NCBI GenBank assembly: GCA_900554535.1
Contig: USIA01000097.1
Span: forward strand, 1-7,254
Direction: 5' to 3'
Length of the DNA stretch: 7,254 bases
Origin: an uncultured Oscillospiraceae bacterium
GTDB taxonomy: Bacteria > Bacillota > Clostridia > Oscillospirales > Acutalibacteraceae
Each line of letters opens with the position of its first letter. The first letter of the stretch is position 1. The notes under the pieces are model-generated. The model worked only from the letters and a program-made list of their open reading frames with translations, was not told the origin of the DNA and did no database searches. Shown in pieces: positions 1 to 6,190 of the stretch. Both the position numbers and the translations under genes were made by a program.

Positions 1-417
1 CGGCAGACCGGCCGGGCTGCGTGGGGCGCCGCAGATCACCGCGCGCCGCAAAATGCGTAAAGGGTCACGCCACTGCAACAGCGTCAGAAACATGTCTTCG
101 CCCGTCACAAAATAAAGCTGCGTGTCCGGGTAAAGGCCGGCCATGGCGTCGAGCGTATCCGCTGTATAACTGGGTCCAGGACGCTGCATCTCGATATCGC
201 TGACCTGCCAGTCCGGCCGGCCCGCAACCGCAAGGCGGCACATCTCCAGCCGTTGTTCGCTGCTCGCAAGCGACGGCGCTATCTTATGCGGCGGGATATG
301 CGCTGGCACCAGGATCACGCGCGAAGCGCCGGTAATCCTGGCAAACGCCTGTGCCAAATGCAGATGCCCGTTATGGATCGGATTAAAGGTACCTCCATAA
401 ATCAGGAGCTTGTCCAT
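1..417 (-). CDS. nadD: Nicotinate-nucleotide adenylyltransferase NadD, N-terminal part; 3' end beyond the window
   Basis: Joins nicotinate mononucleotide and ATP to give deamido-NAD, a late step in NAD synthesis. The frame runs from ATG at 415-417 to the left edge without a stop, giving 139 residues of about 190-210. The N-terminus MDKLLIYGGTFNPIHNGH carries the nucleotidyltransferase signature GGTFNPxHxGH (H15, H18). After it come VPAHIPPHK, the PSYTADTLDAM block typical of NadD, and YFVTGEDMFLTLLQWRDPLRIL. The C-terminal SxxxxR ATP-binding motif lies outside. The start is preceded by AAGGGGG at 424-430. An in-frame TTG 36 bases upstream (453) with GAGGAG before it is possible but would put 12 unneeded residues before the Rossmann strand. 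The 58-base gap to yhbY holds a 6-bp inverted repeat at 444-457 but no T-tract, so nadD is probably cotranscribed with yhbY. Confidence 0.95.
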   Translation of the reverse strand, partial: MDKLLIYGGTFNPIHNGHLHLAQAFARITGASRVILVPAHIPPHKIAPSLASSEQRLEMCRLAVAGRPDWQVSDIEMQRPGPSYTADTLDAMAGLYPDTQLYFVTGEDMFLTLLQWRDPLRILRRAVICGAPRSPAGLP

Positions 418-475
418 TGAATGCCCCCTTGGTTCCGCTGCGCGGCTTTCCAAAGCCCTACTCCTCGTTATTGTA

Positions 476-784
476 TTACTTTTTGGGCGCTTTGGGAAGT
501 ACAATTTTCGGTTCTTTCTGATTTTTTCGGTACAGGACAAACCGAGAACCGATCACCTGGACGACTTCGGCGTGTGTGGCCTCGGCGATGGCAGCCGCAG
601 CATCCCGTACAGAAACCGGGCATGTTTCGGTAAGCACACGGCCTTTAATCAACTCCCGCTTTTCGAGTGCGGTGTCCGCCTGATAGGTGATGTCATCCGA
701 TAACCCACCTTTGCCGACCATCAAAATGGTCTCCAAGGGGTTTGCGAGGCCTCGTAAATAGGCGCGCTGTTTGCTGGTAAGCAT
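476..784 (-). CDS. yhbY: YhbY family CRM-domain RNA-binding protein (ribosome assembly)
   Basis: A 102-residue protein consisting almost entirely of one CRM (YhbY) domain. In E. coli the protein associates with pre-50S particles, so a role in large-subunit assembly is likely. Visible family marks are the start LTSKQRAYLRGLANPL, the GKGG loop at 24-27 (the GxxG RNA-binding loop), the KxRELIKGRV strand region, and the C-terminal VIGSRFVLYRKN. A short lysine-rich tail follows. The ATG has a strong site, AAAAGGAG, about 6-7 bases upstream. The gene starts 27 bases after ligA and is followed after 58 bases by nadD. The yhbY-nadD neighbourhood is found in many Firmicutes. Confidence 0.93.
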   Translation of the reverse strand: MLTSKQRAYLRGLANPLETILMVGKGGLSDDITYQADTALEKRELIKGRVLTETCPVSVRDAAAAIAEATHAEVVQVIGSRFVLYRKNQKEPKIVLPKAPKK

Positions 785-811
785 ACATTTCTCCTTTTCT
801 CGGATTCAATT

Positions 812-2791
812 TCATGCAAGCATGGCCTGCAGGTCGGCCTCTGAAAGCACCGGAACGCCCAATGTCTGGGCCTTTGTGAGCTTGCTGCCCGCGTCTTCCC
901 CGGCAATCACATAGCTTGTCTTTTTGCTGACACTGCCGCTGACTTTGCCGCCGCAGCGCTCAATGGCCGCAGTCGCCTCTGCTCGCGTCATAGTGGAAAG
1001 CGTGCCGGTCAACACAAAGGTCTGGCCCGCAAAGCGCGTATCCTGCACCTGCTCCACGCTCTCCATCTTCACCCCTGCGTCGCGCAGACGACCAATCAGA
1101 TGCGCGGTTGCGGACATGCTGAAAAATTCCTGCACACTTTCCGCCATGATCTGGCCAAAGCCGTCAATCGCTGCAATCTCCTCCACCGTTGCGGTGAAAA
1201 GTGCGTCGATCCTGCCAAACCAAGCGGCCAGGAGTTTTGCCGCCTTCTGGCCGATGTGCGGAATGCCCAGCGCATACAGCAGCCGTTCCAGGCCGCGTCC
1301 CTTGCTTTCCTCAATGGCGTGCAACAAATTGTCGATCGATTTCTCCCCCATGCGCTCTAGGCCGCCGAGTTGTGCGGCTGTGAGTGTATAGAGATCTGCG
1401 GGCGAATGCACCAGGCCATTGGCGATCATTTGTTCCAGCAGCGCCGGGCCGCAGCCTTCGATGTCCATGGCATCACGGCTGACAAAATGGATCAGATGCC
1501 GGGCCAGCTGCGCCGGACATTCCGCATTCGTGCAGCGGGTGGCGGATTCACCCGGTTCGCGGACGACCGGACTGCCGCACGACGGACAAACCTTTGGCAA
1601 ATGGTAAGGCGTCGAGTCCGGCGCATGGGCGACAACCGCCACAACTTCGGGAATGATCTCCCCCGCCTTGCGCAGGCGGACAGTATCCCCGACGCGGATA
1701 TCCTTTTCCGTGATAAAGTCTTGGTTATGGAGCGTGGCACGGCTGACCGTGGTGCCCGCCAAAGTGACCGGGGCGAACACACCGGTCGGCGTCAGCACGC
1801 CGGTACGCCCGACATTGACTTCGATGGATTCGAGCGTTGTCTCCTTCTCCTCCGGTGGATATTTGAAAGCCTCGGCCCATTTTGGAAACTTGGCAGTACT
1901 GCCCAGCAGCGCGCGGTCGGCAAATTGGTTGACCTTGACCACTGCGCCGTCGATGGAGTAACCGAGCTGGCCGCGCAGGTTGCCGATGCGCCAGACTTCG
2001 TCAATCACCTCGTCAATCGTCTCGCAGACTTTATAAGAAGGTGGGACGGTAAAGCCCAATGATTTTAGAAAATCAAGCGACTGGTCGTGACAGGTGATCT
2101 GCGCACCCTGGATCTGTTGGATATTGAACACAAAAATGTCCAGTCCGCGTGCCGCGGTAATCCGGCTGTCCTTTTGGCGCAGGGAGCCTGCGGCGGCGTT
2201 GCGCGGGTTTTTAAAGGGCTTTTCCCCGGTCAGTTCCTGCTTGGCACACAGCTGAAAAAAGCGCTCGTGCGCCATATAGACCTCGCCGCGCACCTCCAAA
2301 AAAGGCAGCGTCTGCTTCAAGCGCTTCGGAATCGTGCGCACAGTGCACAGGTTGGCGGTCACATCCTCGCCGACAGTGCCGTCGCCGCGGGTAGAACCGC
2401 GCACAAATTGGCCGTCACGATATTCCAGCGAAACCGATAGCCCGTCGAACTTCGGTTCCACAACATAGGTCACATCCGGTGCCACTTCACGGACGCGTGC
2501 ATCAAATGCGCGCAGCTCCTCTTCACTGAAGGAATCGTGCAGGCTTTCCATGACCACCTCATGACGGACCTTGGAAAACTGCGCGGCCGGCGCGCCGCCG
2601 ATTTGTTGCGTCGGGGAATCCGGTGATTGCAAGTTGGGGAATTCTGCCTCTAAATTTTGCAGTTCCCGGTACAGCATGTCGTACGTATAGTCGTCGACCA
2701 CCGGGGCATCTTCTTCGTAATATTTGCGATTATAAAACCGGATTTGCTCGCGCAGTTCTGCGGCACGTGCCTTTGCTGCTTCCTCATTCAT
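812..2791 (-). CDS. ligA: NAD-dependent DNA ligase LigA
   Basis: Seals single-strand nicks in replication and repair, using NAD+ as the adenylate donor; essential in most bacteria. The 659 residues show the whole family architecture. Domain Ia binds NMN (about 1-65, with the YYEEDAPVVDDYTYD stretch). The nucleotidyltransferase domain has the adenylated lysine K114 in KFDG, E170 in EVRGE, K296 in DGAVVKV and K310 in WAEAFKYP. An OB fold follows (about 315-395, with GRTGVLTP). The zinc finger uses C402, C405, C420 and C425. Helix-hairpin-helix repeats occupy about 430-575, and a BRCT domain about 585-659. Length and spacing are normal, and no key residue is missing. The ATG is preceded by GAGGT about 9 bases upstream. 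In many Firmicutes ligA follows pcrA; here it lies between yunB and yhbY. No separate promoter is obvious in the 46-base gap, so it may be read from the yunB promoter or from one inside yunB. Confidence 0.98.
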   Translation of the reverse strand: MNEEAAKARAAELREQIRFYNRKYYEEDAPVVDDYTYDMLYRELQNLEAEFPNLQSPDSPTQQIGGAPAAQFSKVRHEVVMESLHDSFSEEELRAFDARVREVAPDVTYVVEPKFDGLSVSLEYRDGQFVRGSTRGDGTVGEDVTANLCTVRTIPKRLKQTLPFLEVRGEVYMAHERFFQLCAKQELTGEKPFKNPRNAAAGSLRQKDSRITAARGLDIFVFNIQQIQGAQITCHDQSLDFLKSLGFTVPPSYKVCETIDEVIDEVWRIGNLRGQLGYSIDGAVVKVNQFADRALLGSTAKFPKWAEAFKYPPEEKETTLESIEVNVGRTGVLTPTGVFAPVTLAGTTVSRATLHNQDFITEKDIRVGDTVRLRKAGEIIPEVVAVVAHAPDSTPYHLPKVCPSCGSPVVREPGESATRCTNAECPAQLARHLIHFVSRDAMDIEGCGPALLEQMIANGLVHSPADLYTLTAAQLGGLERMGEKSIDNLLHAIEESKGRGLERLLYALGIPHIGQKAAKLLAAWFGRIDALFTATVEEIAAIDGFGQIMAESVQEFFSMSATAHLIGRLRDAGVKMESVEQVQDTRFAGQTFVLTGTLSTMTRAEATAAIERCGGKVSGSVSKKTSYVIAGEDAGSKLTKAQTLGVPVLSEADLQAMLA

Positions 2792-2837
2792 CCAAATGAC
2801 CTCGTTTTTACTCTAGTGTTTGAGACAGAACGGCTCT

Positions 2838-3482
2838 TTATGTGCCGGTACTACCCTGCAGCGAGACGCTGGGTACATCGCCGACAATCACCGTTTCCGC
2901 GACTGGAACATCGACCGAAACGGCCTGCTTTCCGCTGCTGCCGGGCAGATACGTGTAGACGGACGCCGTGACATGCAGCACAAGCCGGTGGCGCGTCTGG
3001 TTGATGCCTGCGCTGTCAAAGCTGCTTTGCAGCTGCGCCTCGACCGCGTTCATAAAGGTCAGCTTGAGCGGCACACCAGGCCCGCGCCCGTGCAACAGCG
3101 TGCTTCCAGTCAGCGTGCCGATGGGGATGGATACCTCCGTGTGCGCTTGACCGTCGGCGGCCTTCTGCACAGCCTGCACCAATCGCGCCTGCAACCGGTT
3201 GAACTGCTCCGTATCCGCTGACACAGACTGGACGCTGCCGTCTTGCGCGCGCTGCACCTGTATCATCTGTTCAAAGGATATCTTTTCTCCATCGAGCTCC
3301 TGGAGCACAGCATCATTGACCGTCTCCACCACAAATGCCTTTGCCGCATTTTCAGAGATTGACGCCACATAGGGCTTCATGTGCAGGTCGATCCCGATGA
3401 AAAGCGCGACCAGCACGCCGACAAGCGCCAAAGGTCCCCAGGCAAAGGGTCTGCCCCGTTTTCCGCGTCGATACCGCCGCAT
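2838..3482 (-). CDS. yunB: Sporulation protein YunB family
   Basis: A 214-residue protein of the YunB family, which in Bacillus subtilis is made in the mother cell under sigma-E; its biochemical role is unknown. The N-terminus is strongly basic (RRYRRGKRGR) and is followed by one hydrophobic segment at about 16-32, as in a membrane-anchored protein with its bulk outside the cytoplasm. Family-type motifs are IPIGTLTG (119-126), HGRGPGVPLK (131-140), the SAGINQTRH stretch (about 147-155), and PVAETVIVGDVP near the C-terminus. It is somewhat shorter than the Bacillus protein (about 250). The ATG follows AAGGCGGTG. It is the first gene after the terminator, and ligA follows after 46 bases. I read the family from motifs recalled, not from a search; the main alternative would be an unassigned membrane-anchored protein. 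Confidence 0.85.
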   Translation of the reverse strand: MRRYRRGKRGRPFAWGPLALVGVLVALFIGIDLHMKPYVASISENAAKAFVVETVNDAVLQELDGEKISFEQMIQVQRAQDGSVQSVSADTEQFNRLQARLVQAVQKAADGQAHTEVSIPIGTLTGSTLLHGRGPGVPLKLTFMNAVEAQLQSSFDSAGINQTRHRLVLHVTASVYTYLPGSSGKQAVSVDVPVAETVIVGDVPSVSLQGSTGT

Positions 3483-3514
3483 TGTCCCACCGCCTTTTTA
3501 TTTCTCTAGTTTCC

Positions 3515-3545
3515 AGTATAGCGGGCGGCGGAAAAAATGTTACAA
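3515..3545 (-). promoter_or_regulatory. Weak candidate promoter for the yunB-ligA-yhbY-nadD unit
   Basis: The minus strand has a TATACT (3515-3520), one base off the vegetative -10 consensus, 32 bases before the yunB ATG. The best -35-like match is TTGTAA (3540-3545), at a long 19-base spacing. The position is right: directly after the terminator and before the first gene of the next unit. Because yunB belongs to the sigma-E regulon in Bacillus subtilis, a mother-cell promoter could be here instead, but I see no clean sigma-E -35/-10 pair. The AT-rich -35 area abuts the terminator T-tract. Confidence 0.35.
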
Positions 3546-3548
3546 ACG

Positions 3549-3589
3549 AAAAAAGCGCGCAGAACACCCGAGGGCCTCCTGGCGCGCTT
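3549..3589 (-). terminator. Intrinsic terminator of the cmk-plsC-plsC-ispH/rpsA unit
   Basis: Read on the minus strand, AAGCGCGC (3582-3589) pairs perfectly with GCGCGCTT (3553-3560). The upper stem can be extended imperfectly (AGGA with TTCT), and a run of six T (3549-3554) follows directly. It begins 13 bases after the fusion stop codon. On the plus strand no comparable T-run follows the stem, so it acts in one direction. It separates the first unit from yunB and the genes after it. Confidence 0.85.
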
Positions 3590-3602
3590 CATTTGTTAAA
3601 AC

Positions 3603-5567
3603 TTATTCGGCATCAGAGGCGCCGTTTTCTGCATTCTCCAGCAACTGGCGAATGGAAAGGCTGACGCGGTGGCGGTCAAAGTCGATGTCCGTAATCAAAG
3701 CCTTGACAACCTGGCCCATCTGCAACTCGTCCTGCGGCTTTTCGATTCGGTGATCCGCAATTTGAGAAATATGGATCAATCCATCAATGCCCGGAATGAT
3801 GCGTGCGAACGCGCCAAAGGTCGTCATACCGACAATCGTGACTTCCACGACAGAGCCAACCGGATAATCACGCTTGAGAATCTCCCACGGGTTGTCCTCC
3901 GGACGCTTGTAGCCCAAGGAAATCTTTCCCTTCTCGCGGTCAAGCCCCTTGATGTACACATGCACTTTGTCGCCGACATTCACAACTTCGCTGGGATGCT
4001 TGATGCGCGTCCAGGAAAGTTCGCTGATGTGAATCATGCCGTCGATGCCGCCCAAGTCCACAAATGCGCCATAAGACGTAAGGGACTTGACAACGCCGTC
4101 GTATTCCTTGCCTTCCTCTGCGGTTTCCCAAAACTTTTCTGCCAGTTTCTTCTGCTCGTCCTTCAGAACAGAGCGGATGGACCCGACCGCACGGCGGCGG
4201 CCACGGTTCGTTTCAATAATGCGGAATTTGACCTCTTTCTTGAGCAGGTCATCGAGCGGGTCATTGCGGGAGGCGGTTGCCTGAGAAGCCGGAATGAAGA
4301 CGCGTACGCCCTTTGTCATGGCGATGACGCCACCCTTCACGACCTCAACGACCGTGCCCGTCAGGACTTCCTGGCTCTCCTCGGCGGCTACCACTTCATC
4401 CCAGCCCTTGGCCGCGTCCAGACGGCGCTTGGAAAGCATGATGGTGCCTTCCTGGTCGTTTGTCCGCATGATGAGCAGATCCAGTTCGTCGCCGATCTTG
4501 ACGAGGTCCTCGGTTTTGGCGCTGGGGTCGGTCGTGAGCTCGGAGAGCGGAACGAAACCAGCCTGCTTACGTCCGACATCCACCTGCACCTCGGTCGGGG
4601 TGATGCCCACAACGACGCCGCGGACCTTCTCGTCTGTATTTAAACTTTTCAGAGACTCCTCAAGCATCTCCGCAAAGTTTTCACCGCCTTCTGCGGTCTC
4701 CGGGCTCTGCACGCCCTCATTGATTTCTGACATGGTAACAAGTACCTCCTTTATAATGCTTGCCGGTGTGGAGGCACCGGCAGTAATGCCCAATTTTCGC
4801 ACACCACTGACAAACGTCGGTGGGATTTCGGCCGCGGACTGTGCGAAGAGGGTCCGCGTGCGCTTGCGGCACACATCATAAAGCTTGGCCGTATTGGAGC
4901 TCTGCCTGCCGCCGAGCACAATCATGGCGTCGCAAGTACGCGCAAGCGCTTCTGCCTCGGATTGTCGACTTGCAGTAGCATTACATATTGTATCAAAAAT
5001 ATTTGCGTTTGTATATACCCTCTGGAGGCTTTTTAGACAATTTCGCCATTCTGCCACACGAAATGTCGTCTGTGCAACAGCAGATATGTCGCTTTTTTGC
5101 AAAAGAGGCTCATTTTGCAAAAGCGTTTCGAGTTCCTCGGCTGTTCGGAAAACAAAGCACGGACCCGTGCAATGGCCGACAATTCCCTGCACTTCTGGGT
5201 GATCCGGATCTCCTGCAATTAGGACAATCCGGCCTTTTTTCCCCTCTTCGGCCACAATCCGGTGGATCTTGGCAACAAACGGGCAGGTGGCATCCGCGCA
5301 GGTCAGGGGCAGCGCATCGATCTGTTCGCGGACCGCGCGGGGAACACCATGGCTGCGGATGACCAGTGTGCTGCCCGCAGGCGCCTGTTCAGGGGTTTCC
5401 ACAATGCGGCATCCACGCTCTGCAAGCTGCTGCAGGGTTTGCGGGTTATGAATAATGGGTCCGAGCGTACAAACCTGACGGCCCTCCTCCAGCAGTTGTT
5501 CGACCATAGTAACCGCGCGGTTTACGCCGAAGCAAAAGCCTGCGGATTTGGCGACAAGAATTTTCAA
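3603..5567 (-). CDS. ispH-rpsA: Bifunctional 4-hydroxy-3-methylbut-2-enyl diphosphate reductase / S1-like ribosomal protein fusion
   Basis: A 654-residue fusion. Residues 1 to about 280 are IspH (LytB), the last enzyme of the MEP pathway, which reduces HMBPP to IPP and DMAPP with a [4Fe-4S] cluster. All three cluster cysteines are present (C12, C95, C195), as are the active-site H40, the SHG at 72-74, H123, catalytic E125 in HPEVQG, the QTT at 166-168, the SSN at 223-225 and S266 of GASTP. Residues from about 322 to 650 hold four S1 RNA-binding domains (roughly 325-392, 408-476, 494-564, 579-648). The first two are divergent; the last two have the canonical YGAFVDL/FGAFARI and GxIHIS motifs. 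A short acidic linker (about 285-320) joins the halves, and the C-terminus is acidic. The S1 part resembles clostridial RpsA rather than the six-domain E. coli S1. The frame is uninterrupted, so the fusion is real at gene level. It is the last gene of its unit. An internal start at M279 is annotated separately. Confidence 0.95.
   Translation of the reverse strand: MKILVAKSAGFCFGVNRAVTMVEQLLEEGRQVCTLGPIIHNPQTLQQLAERGCRIVETPEQAPAGSTLVIRSHGVPRAVREQIDALPLTCADATCPFVAKIHRIVAEEGKKGRIVLIAGDPDHPEVQGIVGHCTGPCFVFRTAEELETLLQNEPLLQKSDISAVAQTTFRVAEWRNCLKSLQRVYTNANIFDTICNATASRQSEAEALARTCDAMIVLGGRQSSNTAKLYDVCRKRTRTLFAQSAAEIPPTFVSGVRKLGITAGASTPASIIKEVLVTMSEINEGVQSPETAEGGENFAEMLEESLKSLNTDEKVRGVVVGITPTEVQVDVGRKQAGFVPLSELTTDPSAKTEDLVKIGDELDLLIMRTNDQEGTIMLSKRRLDAAKGWDEVVAAEESQEVLTGTVVEVVKGGVIAMTKGVRVFIPASQATASRNDPLDDLLKKEVKFRIIETNRGRRRAVGSIRSVLKDEQKKLAEKFWETAEEGKEYDGVVKSLTSYGAFVDLGGIDGMIHISELSWTRIKHPSEVVNVGDKVHVYIKGLDREKGKISLGYKRPEDNPWEILKRDYPVGSVVEVTIVGMTTFGAFARIIPGIDGLIHISQIADHRIEKPQDELQMGQVVKALITDIDFDRHRVSLSIRQLLENAENGASDAE
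4731..4752 (-). promoter_or_regulatory. Candidate internal ribosome binding site and ATG start for a free S1-like protein
   Basis: Inside the fusion, the minus strand reads AAAGGAGGT (4744-4752), almost the full complement of the 16S rRNA 3' end, followed 11 bases after the last G of GGAGG by an in-frame ATG (4731-4733, M279). The product from here would be 376 residues starting MSEINEG, with all four S1 domains, much like a stand-alone clostridial RpsA. The site is at the exact domain junction. The Shine-Dalgarno codons encode K-E-V of the C-terminal IspH helix, where related residues are common in the family, so chance and protein constraint could explain part of it. Sequence is directly seen; use of the site is inferred. 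Confidence 0.5.
4761..4782 (-). promoter_or_regulatory. Perfect 8-bp hairpin with an anti-Shine-Dalgarno loop, just upstream of the internal start
   Basis: On the mRNA strand, arms TGCCGGTG and CACCGGCA are perfectly complementary and enclose the six-base loop CCTCCA. The loop CCUCC is complementary to the GGAGG of the Shine-Dalgarno that begins 11 bases after the stem, so the two could form an H-type pseudoknot. No T-tract follows, so it is not a terminator. The bases encode the conserved G-A-S-T-P-A stretch of IspH, which limits but does not fix the sequence, since third positions are free. The hairpin is seen; a regulatory role is a hypothesis. Confidence 0.4.
5095..5123 (-). repeat. Two 11-bp direct repeats, each containing a 10-bp palindrome, within ispH
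   Basis: The plus strand carries TTTTGCAAAAG twice, at 5095-5105 and 5113-5123, an 18-bp period. TTTTGCAAAA is its own reverse complement. In the protein this appears as LLQN-EP-LLQK (about residues 149-157), a surface-type segment of IspH. It may be a small in-frame duplication of six codons. It lies in a stretch of unusually AT-rich codons (about 4970-5125). No function is evident. Confidence 0.55.
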
Positions 5568-6190
5568 TGTCCTTCCTCCAGTTGACGGTTGATAGTGCTG
5601 GCAAGCAAAGCTGTACCACTGCGCAATTGCTTATGATCGCGCGCAGCATTTTCAAAGGCGGACGCGGGCAACGGCTTGCCGATGCGCACGGTCACGCATT
5701 TGCCAAAGCGCCAGGCGCCCTCACAAAAAATAGAAACCGGCACAATGGGCACCCCCGCCTTTGCCGCCAAAAGCACGGTTCCGGCTTTGGGCCGAAAAGG
5801 CGCGTTGTCAAACTGAACCCTTCCCTGGGCGAAGACTCCCAGTACATCCCCGCGCCGCAGAATGCGCAGCGCATTGCGCAGGCTTTGCAGGTCCGCCTTG
5901 TCCCGCTGTACGGGAAAAGCACCGAGCACCGTGATGACGCCGGCCGCAAAAGCGCCATGGTCCGTAAACAATTCGCGCTTGGCCATAAAATAAATGTGCT
6001 GGCGAAATGCCGCGGCAACGGTCACCGGATCCAGCACGCTTCGGTGATTTGCGCAGACGATGAATGGCCCCCGCTTTGGAATGTTGCGAATGCCATGATA
6101 ATGCACGCGTAACACCAGCGCATAGGGCACCGCAAACACGCGCAGCACAACTTGATAGAGCATCCGGAAAAACAGCAGCGGCCGCTTCAT
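5564..6190 (-). CDS. PlsC-like acyltransferase with an altered motif III (second paralogue)
   Basis: A 208-residue protein of the lysophospholipid acyltransferase family, with the same layout as its upstream neighbour. It starts with a hydrophobic/basic N-terminal region (about residues 4-30) that may be membrane-inserted. Motif I is NHRSVLD, with H49 and D54 in the catalytic positions. Motif II is GAFPVQRDKAD with R96, and motif IV is VPIVPVSI. Motif III, normally FPEGTRS, reads FAQGRVQ at 120-126: glutamine replaces the glutamate associated with glycerol-phosphate binding, and the threonine/arginine spacing is shifted by one. The catalytic dyad is intact, so it is probably still an acyltransferase, but its acceptor may differ. 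The start overlaps the previous stop (ATGA) without a clear ribosome binding site of its own, suggesting coupled translation. Its last codons carry the Shine-Dalgarno of ispH. Family is certain; the exact substrate is not, so no gene symbol is given. Confidence 0.85.
   Translation of the reverse strand: MKRPLLFFRMLYQVVLRVFAVPYALVLRVHYHGIRNIPKRGPFIVCANHRSVLDPVTVAAAFRQHIYFMAKRELFTDHGAFAAGVITVLGAFPVQRDKADLQSLRNALRILRRGDVLGVFAQGRVQFDNAPFRPKAGTVLLAAKAGVPIVPVSIFCEGAWRFGKCVTVRIGKPLPASAFENAARDHKQLRSGTALLASTINRQLEEGH
5565..5579 (-). promoter_or_regulatory. Ribosome binding site and TTG start codon of the ispH-rpsA fusion
   Basis: On the minus strand a GGAGG (5575-5579) lies 7 bases before TTG at 5565-5567. 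The TTG overlaps the TGA stop of the upstream acyltransferase (TTGA). TTG is the right start because the protein then begins MKILVAKSAGFCFGV, the usual IspH N-terminus with the first iron-sulfur cysteine at position 12, and no ATG fits better. A TTG start with a 4-base overlap points to translation coupled to the gene before it. Confidence 0.85.

Noticed and set aside
418..453. Alternative TTG start for NadD at 453, with GAGGAG upstream
   Set aside because: It is in frame and well spaced, but would add 12 residues before the conserved GGTFNPIH strand. The ATG at 417 has its own AAGGGGG and gives the usual NadD N-terminus.
444..457. Inverted repeat GGCTTT-CC-AAAGCC between yhbY and nadD
   Set aside because: Only 6 bp per arm with a 2-base spacer, and no T-tract on either strand, so it is not a convincing terminator.
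410..703. Plus-strand frame of 97 codons covering yhbY
   Set aside because: It mirrors the CRM-domain gene, with no family features and no credible translation start.
1370..2062. 230-codon open frame on the plus strand opposite ligA
   Set aside because: It is antisense to highly conserved ligase sequence, has an arginine-rich, low-plausibility composition and shows no motif. It is a mirror frame of ligA.
3483..3602. Possible riboswitch or small RNA in the largest intergenic gap
   Set aside because: Its 120 bases are accounted for by the terminator, a weak promoter and the yunB ribosome binding site. No further conserved-looking structure is visible.
3669..4643. Long open frame (324 codons) on the plus strand opposite the fusion gene
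   Set aside because: It is entirely antisense to the S1 half, which has unmistakable domain motifs. The translated product has no recognisable domain and starts without a good ribosome binding site. GC-rich codon bias commonly leaves such antisense frames open.
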